Under the pieces are notes generated by a model. The model had not been told where the DNA came from, did no database searches, and saw only the letters and a list, made by a program, of their open reading frames with translations. 64,000 nucleotides of DNA from Hanleya hanleyi (taxonomy: Eukaryota; Mollusca; Polyplacophora; Lepidopleurida; Hanleyidae): the NCBI GenBank assembly GCA_036873755.1, contig JAVTVY010045494.1:1-64000 (forward strand). The letters are read 5' to 3'. Of the stretch, positions 47,111-57,139 are shown in pieces (position 1 is the stretch's first letter; the number at the start of each line of letters is the position of its first letter). A program made the translations under genes and the position numbers.

Positions 47111-48204
47111 AGAACCAGTTTATAATGGACAGAAATTGATTATCGTACACCGAACCTCAATAGCTCGTCCATAATATTCGTAGGCGATTAAGAGACGGCG
47201 TTGTGGTATATATAGCTGTTTTTACGTGTAAGACAAGAATGTGTCTTGCAAAAAAAAAACATTTGGAGAATTCTTCATCATCACATATTCACTCATCATC
47301 CGAGCGCATGGTACCATCATGCGTGGACACTTCTGTACGTAATGATGTGGACACAGGTGTCGTCTGAGTATATTAGGGCGTCTGCCAAATGATCATATCC
47401 GATTGGTCTCGTGAGATTCGAGATCAGCGCAATCACTTGCATAGAGCGGAGACATACATGTACCTCCAGAAAGCGATGGATTGACATGATCCTATGGTTA
47501 ACCTCCAAGCGACCCCATCGCAAAATAGAAAACACTATTGTCTATTTGAACTACTGCCGATTTTGTTTCTTCCAAGTATAATTTTAAGCTGTTTGTAATA
47601 TAGATTGTCTTAAGACAAAAAGAGTGTGATAAAGAAAGCAGCTAATTTCCAAAACTCATCTCGGTTTCATCTCGTGCAGTATGTCACAGCCATGCCTCTT
47701 CTGTACTGTAATGTTCGCTTCCCAGGTCAATATTTAAAACCAGATATCTTCGTTGGCTCGTTTATACGGAGCGGTCATGTGACAATCTTTTTGGAAACTG
47801 GAATAGGGCCACTAACACGGAGAATGAAGTCAGTCTGTTCAGTGTAATGCAATGAGAAATCCGCTTAGTTCGGTGAGATGATATTCATTAGGTGTATCGA
47901 GGGTTCAACATTTCATAGAATAATATCGACCGTATGCTTCCTAATATTCTGCTTCGATAGAGATGTTCCGTGATGTTTTGTATACTGTTGCTTACCCATA
48001 TGGAATATTCTCTCGTCAGTATTTTCTCTTAATTAAAGGATTTCCGCTATACACATTTAGGGACCACCGCTGCCCATCGAAAGACAAATTCATCGCTATC
48101 TTGCTAGTAATACATACGTTTATCTTTTGTATTTATCTTGGTTTTTGTTGAATTTAGCAATACCTGTATCACAACCTCCTATATTGAACAAATTCCATTA
48201 CACA
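47111..48204. other. Intergenic DNA, nothing firm
   Basis: The minus strand keeps a 72-codon frame at 47317-47535 of balanced composition (LRWGRLEVNHRIM and onwards) but with no motif. Not enough to call a gene. Confidence 0.3.
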
Positions 48205-48430
48205 TGTCTGGCGCCGGATTCTTCTTCACATCCTACTCAATAGTAGTACTCTCCCGGCCAAGGGATAGGTGATTAGCGATAGTCACGAAAGATATGACCA
48301 CAATAATCATGAACATGTGCCATATCTGGTCGGAAGCTCCAGTCATTCGATTGTTGGCACCCACACTGAGAGACGAACAAAATACAGGAATTTACGCTAG
48401 ACTTATACCATGAATCGGAAAATGATTTTC
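48205..48430 (+). repeat. Left copy of a direct repeat flanking the 515-bp array
   Basis: Matches 51483-51700: GGATTCTTCTTCACATC, ACTCAATAGTAGT, TAGTCACGAAAGATATG and CCACACTGAGAGACGA. The two copies lie 3.3 kb apart on either side of the tandem array. Confidence 0.6.
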
Positions 48431-49479
48431 TTCAGACGATGCATAGTGGAGAGGTAAATGGCACTCAAACTAATTTTTCATGAAACACTCTAACATCACT
48501 TTAACCGACTATTTTTGTCTATGAACCACAGGCAGTACTTGCCCACATTTTCCTCACAGGAGAGATCTCGGTCAAGCATGGTCATTGATAATGGAATCCG
48601 CTTGCGGAGTAGAGTCTGAAGCTAAACAAAACTCAATGACGAGCTAGAAAAGAGTGTCTGATGATAGAAACAATAGAACCGTATACTTGCATGTATTTGT
48701 GAGAGTTGGTTGTGACTGATATTGAACTGTACACGGAAAAACTTAAAGAGGTTCACATTAACGTCAATAAATGAACAGATACAAGGATCATTTTCTTTCT
48801 TGTGATATTTTTAGCTATGAAGTCAGAATATTACGCGACCATTTTTAATTTACCCATGGGAGTCTTGTCTGGGGGATGTAAGTAGGCTGAAAATCAGCCC
48901 AATATGATAAGCTACAATGTTACGAAGTGTCCGGTCCCAATGTTGTGTCGTTCCGAAGATCTGTTAGAAAGGAGGGGTCTAAAGAACCCAACTCGGCCTT
49001 TTATGGATGAAATCTCCTGCATAGATCCTAGGGTACTCACAAACGGATGATCTATTAAACAAAACAGAAATAATTCACTAAATCGATGTGGTATACACCC
49101 GTTATATCCCTATGCTATTCAGCTACTACTATGGTGGAGAATAGGCCTATACTATATACACTGTCTTCTATTTCTTCATTTTCTAGAATATTACATATTT
49201 CTGTGCGATATGAGAGCACACGCATATTTCGAGTGTGTGAGAAAATTTTGAGGTTAATAAGAAAAGATTTCATTACTTTAGTAATAATCCATTTATTACA
49301 TTTCAAAATAATACCGTAACGGTTGTGACGCAAAATCCATTTACCGAGTCAGATAGTTCTATTTGGAACCCATGTTTACTCTGGTCGGTATAAAAACTGT
49401 TAGGAGATAAACATGTAAAGTGAAATGTTCGAGATAAATGGAAGGATATATCCGTTGAAGCTGGAAGCATGTGGATGAA
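48431..49479. other. Intergenic DNA, nothing recognised
   Basis: No exon or element terminus was seen. Confidence 0.35.
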
Positions 49480-51480
49480 ACCAGATTCACTTCGTTATTT
49501 GTTTGGAGCGATATGCAAGAGGTGGGGAATAATTGATGACGTCTGGTGACTAAAAAGCAACCATATGACTCCACAGGAAAGATTTCCTCGGTAACTCACA
49601 GTCAGACCCGAGAATACGGTGGATTCTCGGATGTAGCCTTAGTCTCTCAGCCGCGCTTTTATTGCAACTGTTCATGTGAAGAATGTGAAGTATTCACACG
49701 GCCCATAGCCTCGGCTTAAGCTGAATTAGATGCGCTAGCTCGAGAGCTGTGATGACAGATCAGCTCAAACAAATAACTCGTTTGATCGTAATAGATGAGC
49801 ATCGAGGACGTCGATGAAATAAACGCCTCAACATGCGATAAACCTGGTAAATGTAAGAATATCCAGAAAAACTATCCTGTAAAGTCCGACGTCGTACGGC
49901 TTAAATTTCCCATCAAAACATTAAAACTTCATATATTTGTCGAATGACATTTGCAGAGGGCGGACCTCGGGACTAACAGTCCACCAGCAGAATCCTACCA
50001 TATACAGGTACTAAATTGGAGCGATATGCAAGAGGTGGGGAAAGTTGACGACGTCTGGAGACTAAAAAGCAACCATATGACTCCACAGGAACCCTTCCTC
50101 GGCAACTCACATTCAGACCCGAGAATACGGCAGATTCTCGAATGTGGCCTTAGTATCTGAGGGGCGCTTTTATTGCAGTTGTTCATGTTTGGACTGTGAA
50201 GTATTCTCACGGCCCCTAGCACCGGCTTAAGCGAAATTAGATACGCTAGCTCTGGAGCTGGGATAACAGATCAGCTCAAACAAATAACTTATCTGATCGT
50301 AATGGATGAGCATTGAGGACGTCGATGGAATAAACGCCTCAACATGCGGTAAACCTGGTAGATGTAAGAATATCCAGAAAAACTAATCTGTGAAATCCGA
50401 CGTCACACAGCTTAAATTTAGCACCAAAACAATAAACCTACATATATTTGTCGAATGACATGTACAGAGGGCGGACCTCGGGGACTAACAATCCACCAGC
50501 AGAATCCTATCAAATACAGGTACTAAATTGGAGCGATATGCAAGAGATGGGGAAAATTGACGACGTCTGGAGACTAAAAAGCAACCATATGGCTCCACAG
50601 GAAACCCTTCCTCGGCAACTCACATTCAGACCCGAGAATACGGCAGATTCTCGGATGTAGCCTTAGTATTTGAGCGGGGCTTTTATTGCAGTTATTCATG
50701 TGAAGACTGTGAAATATTCCCACGGCCCCTAGCACCGGCTTAGCGGAATTAGATACGCTAGCTCTGGAACTGTGATAACAGATCAGCTCAAACAAATAAC
50801 TCATCTGATCGTGATGGATGAGCATCGAGGACGTCGATGGAGTAAACGCCTCAACAAGGGGTAAACCTGGTAAGTGTAAGAATATCCAAATAAAAACGAA
50901 CCTGTAAACGGTCATAAGACGTCATACGGCTTAAATTTCCCACCAAGACAATAAACCTACATATATTTGTCGAATGACATGTACAGAGGGCGGACGTCTG
51001 GGACTAACGGTCCACCAGCAGAATCCTACCATATACAGGTAATAAACTGAAGCGATATGCAAGAGGTGGGAAAAATTGACGACGTTTGGTGACTAAAAAG
51101 CAACCATATGACTCCACAGGAAAGCCTTTCTCGGCAACTAACATTCAGATCCGAGAATACGGTGTATTCTCGGATGTAGCCTTAGTATCTCAGCCGCGCT
51201 TTTATTGCAGCTGTTCATGTAAAGACTGTGAAGTATTCACATGGACCCTGGCACCGGCTTAAGCGGAATTAGACACGCTAGCTCGGGAGCTGTGATGACA
51301 GATCGGCTCAAACAAATAACTCATCTGATCATAATGGATGACCATCGAGAACGTCGATGGAGTAAACGCCTCAACATGGAGTAAACCTGGTAAATGTAAG
51401 AATACACAGAAAAACTAACCTGTGAAGTCCGACGTCGTACGACTTAAATTTCCCGCCAAAACAATAAACCTACATATATA
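49480..51480 (-). repeat. Tandem array of about four 515-bp units (LGAV module)
   Basis: TTGTCGAATGACAT recurs at 49937, 50448 and 50967, giving units of 511-519 bp plus a partial first unit. Each holds GCAACCATATGACTCC, two copies of a GAGAATACGG/GATTCTCG dyad, CGCGCTTTTATTGCA, CCCCTAGCACCGGCTTAAGC and GACGTCGATGGA. On the minus strand the module reads AKPVLGAV, then HMNNCNKS, then RILGSECELPRK, in frames that break in different places. No intact gene; a decayed tandem family. Confidence 0.85.
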
Positions 51481-51482
51481 TT

Positions 51483-51700
51483 CAGGGCTGGATTCCTCTT
51501 CACATCTAACTCAATAGTAGTGCCTTACCAGGGAGGGGATCGGTCATTAGCCATAGTCACGAAAAATATGGCTAGATGTTTATAATAGGTTCATGAAAAT
51601 GTACCCTACCTGTCATTGGGTTGCCGGCATCCACACTGAGAGACGAGCTGAATGCAGGGATTTACCCAGACATATATGAATATTGAAAGGACGATGGACC
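51483..51700 (+). repeat. Right copy of the direct repeat flanking the 515-bp array
   Basis: See the match at 48205-48430; moderately diverged. Confidence 0.6.
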
Positions 51701-51879
51701 CGAACTACTGAGCAGCGAAGGTAAATGAAACCATATGACGAATGGAGAAAGAGTGTCTAATAGAAAACAATAGAACCGTATATATTTGGAAGTCGGTTGT
51801 GACAGATAATCGAACTATACACAAGATAACTTATTCTGTCGTAACGTACGTGACATCCGCTTAGCACTCAAGACGTCCA

Positions 51880-52500
51880 AGATGAACATCTCCCTTACAA
51901 ACATAAATGTGGGGATTGCGTAGAGAAAGTGTGGGGTATTGGTGGGCGCGTGAGGTTCGTGTGGGGCGAAGCGTGGTTTGGAACTTTCCTCGTGGGGACA
52001 ACGTAGGGTTTGTGTGGGGAAGCTGTCCACGGTTATGCAAATTTAGCATAAATATGGGGATTATGTAGCGCGGATGTGGGGATTATGACGGGTGAATGGG
52101 CGACAGTTCTGAGAATTCAAAGTCCGTGTGGGGATGATGTAGGGCATACCTGTATCTGCTACATATTCAAAGTGTAACGTGGGTTGGTGTAGGGAAAATG
52201 AACTTCGGAGTTAATCGACTGAGTTGTTTGTAGGGATTATGTGGGGTGGATATTTTCAGCGCTCGTAGACAAAGTCCAATGTAGGGAATGTGCCGGGCTG
52301 TGCTGAAAGTTGAAGTCCGGCGTGGGGATGATGTAGGGCAAAATGCTCGCCGTTTTCATACCTTAAGATAAACGTGGGGATTTTGTTGGGCAAGCATTCT
52401 TCCATGCATAGCCTAAGACGATAGTGGGGTTGAAGTGGGGCGATATTTTATTTGCACATATAGTGTGAGATAAATGTGGGGATCATGCAGGCAGACTGTG
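51880..52500 (+). repeat. Degenerate GTGGGGATNATGTAGGGC repeat, about 50-bp spacing
   Basis: The phrase GTGGGGAT(T/G)ATGTAGGGC or a close variant recurs about eleven times (near 51909, 52054, 52074, 52131, 52180, 52232, 52282, 52323, 52374, 52422 and 52474), with variable sequence between. No coding. Confidence 0.6.
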
Positions 52501-52572
52501 AACTCTGTTTTCTTAAAACGGTAAAGATTTTTTGGGCAGTTTCAGTAAGACGGATCCGCCACCCCACACAGT

Positions 52573-52845
52573 CAGAAAAAAGGTGATGGGCCATCACCTT
52601 TTTGGGGTGATGGGGTCTGGTCATCACCCTTTTAGGGTGATGAGAAAAGTTGACGTCAAAATCCATCCCCCTAAAAAGGTGATGAAACCAGGCCATCACC
52701 ATAAAAGGGTGATGAGATCCAGTCTCACCCTTTTAGGGTGATGAACGACGAGTGGCCATCCTTGGTCATCACCCTGAAAAGGTGATGAAATCTCATCACC
52801 TTTTTAGAGTGATGACAGATGAGTGGTCAGACAAGATCATCACCT
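52573..52845. repeat. GGTGATG/CATCACC palindrome cluster
   Basis: About 14 alternating GGTGATG and CATCACC words with AAAAAGG/CCTTTTT between them, starting AAGGTGATGGGCCATCACCTT. The region could fold into many alternative hairpins. Open frames here are repeat artefacts. Confidence 0.75.
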
Positions 52846-53029
52846 TTACAAACAGTTATATCCAAATAAATATTGGTTTCCTAAAATATATTTACCTCTA
52901 CAAAATTTCTGTAATATGTCAGTTTCATTATACTGTAAATTGATATAATTTGTAATTTTACCCATATTAAAATGAATATGATCATTTTTTTTTACAATAC
53001 ACGACTCCACGGTTCCGCGGCTGAGTGAC

Positions 53030-53220
53030 CTACTTTCGAGTGGAACGTAAATGTGCTGCCTAGCGGGCTCATTTCTTCGCTAGTTTTCTTCGGAGCTCTT
53101 GCGCGTTTGGAGTTAGATTCGTGTGTTCAGAACAGGTCTACACATCTCACAACTTATCAAGTTTACAAGTAATTTACGCTCTAAGTATTATGTTTTTGAT
53201 CAACTACAGCGAACCACAGT
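53030..53220 (+). CDS. Possible first exon of a plus-strand gene
   Basis: The region 53000-53120 is richer in GC and CpG than its surroundings. A possible coding start ATG at 53190 reads MFLINYSEPQ and runs into a strong donor (CACAGT then GTAAGTAT) in phase 1. Only ten codons support it, so it may be non-coding first-exon sequence or chance. Confidence 0.25.
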
Positions 53221-53761
53221 GTAAGTATTTTGTTTCATGTTGACCGGTAAATGTATGTTCTCTTGTAAATCAGTCAAACGAGTTCAGCCTGTCTGTTCAG
53301 ACACGTGTTAGCGTTACAACAACGACACCAATGTTAAGGGTCCGCTAGTGTAGAGATGGCACAAAAAGAAAACGGCCGACTCGAAAGACGTACTGTTGGT
53401 AAAAATGAAATAATACCAAAACAGTACTACTCCCAAAAGTAAAAATTTCACAAAATGAAGAAAAGATTATGAGATAATTAAAACGAAACATTAGTTTGGC
53501 GGGGAAGAAGTTTTAGTGGGATTTAAGAAAACATCAACATAGACTACGTGAAGTACACAAAAACTCACCAACAATAACACAGAATTGTCCAAAACATCAA
53601 CAGGAAGTAGAACTGAGGAATAAGCTTCTGGTATTTGTGAACAATCCCTTAAAAAAATCATCTCAATGTTGAATATCAGCAGTGAAAGTTCAGCTAGTCC
53701 ATTTGAAGAACGACATATTTACAGCAATGGCGGCCACGAACTACTTCTGCTGAAAACCACA
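53221..53761. other. Intergenic or intron DNA, nothing recognised
   Basis: AT-rich, with no exon or repeat terminus recognised. Confidence 0.35.
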
Positions 53762-55417
53762 TTAACCCCTTCTTCCCTCTGGCAAGGTGTACCACCACAA
53801 TAACTCCCCTATGTACAGAGTTGCCCCCCTTGATGTGTCAGTCAACCTTCTCTGAAAATATAGAATGCATCACCATTGTAAGATCACAAATCATATAGAT
53901 TTAACATTTAAACAATCTGAAAAAACCCACAAAAAACAATTAATAAAGAAATAAAAAAAAACATAAAAAATAAACAAGTATTATGTGTACAATAAATGAT
54001 TGTATAATATGAAATTGGTAAAGAATGTGTATAGTAAACTTGATTTCAATATGATATGATGTCTGTAAATAGGGGTTTGCTACATGTAGGAATGAAGATA
54101 ATGAACATAAATGTTATGAGTATACATGGGTGTGTGGATATTTCCCCGTGCAGACATTTCCCCCTGTTGAGATTCCCCCCCTTCGGACATTTCCCCCTTG
54201 GACATATTATTGTTCTATGACAGTATACAAATGGGTAACAAATCTGAAATATTGACATAAACAATTTCGAGCATTTCTTTCTTATCATTTTTCTACATTT
54301 CTGTCATTTGACATAATAAACAATGGTATACGTAGTAATAACTATCACACAGTGATAGATTAATGTTTTTTATACATAACATACCCGGCTTATAGCGTTG
54401 GACACACCGGTTCTCGTCAGATCACAGAAGTTATTCAACGTCAATCTCGGTCAATAGTTGGATGGGTGCCCGGGTGGTGTACTGGCTGGGATGATCAGTC
54501 TCCAGGGGAATAGGAACTGTGAGCACTCTCGTGTTCTGGCACATGTAGGCACCGTCCTGACTAAAGCAAGGTTGAAAACGACGTTAAACCCTACTACTCC
54601 CTCCCATCATGTTAATTAACTATTTAGTGTCACAAGTTTAGGGTATTAACTATCATATAGTGATCAACTGCATTCATATATACATTGTAGCATCAATTTG
54701 TTTTTTTTTCTTATAATTTGTCATCATTAAACAATAGTATAGTACAAGTTAATAATGGCAGTGTTAATATATTTGAAACATAACATACCAGTGTATTAAA
54801 CTTGGGAATTAAATTATCAAAATGAGGTGAATATTATCATATTTGCCATAAAATATCTTCCAACAATGTCTATTTTGTCTTCATTGAAACCATAGCGTAT
54901 TGTCTGAAATCATATCCAATTTACTGGAAGTCGTAAAATAATGAAAATATATTCCTCAAAATCATACTTTTTTTTATTTCATTCTTTGTTACAAATTTTT
55001 ATTCAATCATACAAATATTGCAAATCCTGTTAACTGCATCTTGGAAATATATAGGGAGGGTGAAATCACGTCAAATTAAGCTGAATGAAAATAATAAATT
55101 GTTTTCGTCAATATCTTAACTGTTACACATTCGTACAAAGTCATACCATAAAATATATAAGAAGGGGGAAATGACTGGTTTATGGAGAGAAGTGGGGGGG
55201 GATGTCTTCAGGGGAAATGTCCTGCATTCATATACATGCATATGAGACAAGACAATGATGAATCACATGTCTATCAAACCAGGTGCATATTGTCTCGCAC
55301 ATGACATGGCATCAGTGGTTATATTTGCAGATATTTTTAAAATAATACATGTATATGTTGTGAATAAACATGTACATGTATACATCGACCGGTGATGTGT
55401 ACACGGCAAGGGGTTAA
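53762..55417. mobile_element. Candidate TTAA-flanked CCCCTT element
   Basis: TTAACCCCTT at 53762 and AAGGGGTTAA ending at 55417 are inverted, with GTGTAC words inside both ends. Sub-terminal GACATTTCCCCC repeats (54138-54200) reappear inverted at 55165-55225. It has no transposase, and it has captured a 5S-derived SINE (54388-54595). The terminal match is short, so the boundaries are tentative. Confidence 0.4.
54388..54595 (+). mobile_element. 5S rRNA-derived SINE (SINE3 type)
   Basis: 54388-54480 follows 5S rRNA: a TATAGC start, TTCTCGTCAGATCACAGAAG (5S: TCTCGTCTGATCTCGGAAG) and the box C region GGTCAATAGTTGGATGGGTG (5S: GGTTAGTACTTGGATGGGAG). A non-5S body then ends GAAAACGACGTTAAACCC. The promoter core is diverged. 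Head-plus-tail structure and a solitary position argue for a SINE and not a 5S gene. Confidence 0.75.
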
Positions 55418-57139
55418 CTCGGTGCAACTGTCACATACACTTCTCATTTCATATGCCGATCTGATGATTGTTTGTACGTCTATATCCATCAGATTTATTA
55501 AATAATTGCATTACATACCGATAGAGTCATTCATTTGAACTAAACTTACCAAATTATCCATCAATTCAAGGAATAATGTCCCGCAAACTTCGCACACAAT
55601 ATCAGAACAATGCAGTCAGCCTCACCGGAAGTGCGTCGTTCGGCGCTGTTCACGGTGCGCGAAAGAGATAGTTCCCTGGGTTGGAGACCAAATATCGTGC
55701 AATTTGTAGATCGAAATAATTTAATATTTATAAATGTAATTTTCCAATATGAATGAAAGTCATTTTCAAAGAAAAATAATTTACATTTGCTGCGGGATAG
55801 TTGTAACCTGATATTTGTTTACGCCATGCTGCTCGACAGAGCGGGTGCTTCAGCGATAGTGTGTGTTTTCAATCTGGATTTCCTTGGCCAACAGCAAATT
55901 TCAACTTACCACAGTATGTATTACGTTTCGTAATCACTTTAGGTTTCTTTTCACACCCTTTGAATAGCTGTCAACTCGAAATTGTAATGATGCACATGTC
56001 CAAACACAGACGACTTAGTCACACGCGTTCCCAAAATCAAAATGGCCGCCCACTGCAGAAGTAGTCCATTTTCAAAGCCATCCACATAACCCCTACCACT
56101 GTTTAGGTGTGATATTTGGACAATCGTGATTTGTCCAATCCATGTTTCAGATTTTTATGTATTTGATAGGTGCAAATTGATGACTATAAGTAAGTTGCTG
56201 TGTACGGCAAATCCGACATGTTCCACTGCTTGGCTTTCATAATTATTTTTATGTTTCCTCTGTGTTTGTATGTCTTTATTTTGCTGGTAATACGGTTAGT
56301 ATTCTGTGAAATTTACACTGTTCAACATTGTGATGTTGTCATATAATTCCACTTTTACCGACATACTGTCTCTGAAGTCGGCCATTTTTTTTCCTGGTTG
56401 GAGTCAGGCTAGCAAACCCTTAAATGAAAACTATGCTATACATGTTAAATTCACGTCTGTGCTATGAACCAAGAGTAAGATTAATGACTTGGATGAGGTT
56501 TATTTTCACATTGCCGTAACCTTTATTCAGTTAAAGACTCGAGGTTAAATCATTCATGTCAAAAACAGATTATTGTTATCCTTTGTTTACATCTCATCAG
56601 TCAATGTTGGTCATTCCTCTCAAACCTGTATTTTTATTTTGTTTCAGTCATTTACCTCCGTCACAGAGGTTTCCCCAATAAACGTATTGAACAGGATACG
56701 CCTTCTTGCTTCAGTTACATTTAAATCTAGACGAGGTTATCTGAAAAGTTAAATCCCCACACTGCCAGGGGTGAGGCAGTACAGTAAACAAAGCAACGTG
56801 GCGCGCTACAGCATTGCTGAGATGGGAGAATCGAGGTATTTTAAATAGCTGTTGTGTGCAAGATTAAAGATCTCTTGGACTCGTACATGCGACGTTTTCT
56901 TCTTTGATGTTAACAGAACTCAGAAGTAATCTGTTTGTCTAGAAATCATTACACTTAAGCTACTTAGAGTGAAAATATGACTTTTTCATCACGGTTTATC
57001 GTGGTGTTGTGGTTGTATACGCATATGTATATGATATAGTTCTAACCACAATAAACAATTGATACGACACTTAATCACCAGAATATACATATATTGAAAA
57101 TAAATATATGATTAGTAGATATTGCCTTGCCACCAACTC
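55418..57139. other. Intergenic DNA with possible promoter-like stretch
   Basis: Near 55625-55680 a CpG-rich patch holds ACCGGAAGTG (an ETS-type word) and GGTGCGCG; on the minus strand it contains CACTTCCG followed by GTGAGG, a possible donor. A possible 67-bp exon is noted at 56769-56835. Nothing else was recognised. Confidence 0.3.

Noticed and set aside
52448..52943. Open frames with HHPKKVM or HHLFRVM repeats
   Set aside because: Artefacts of the GGTGATG palindrome cluster.
54388..54480. Genuine 5S rRNA gene
   Set aside because: Too diverged, solitary, no terminator at the 3' end, and fused to a non-5S body and SINE tail.
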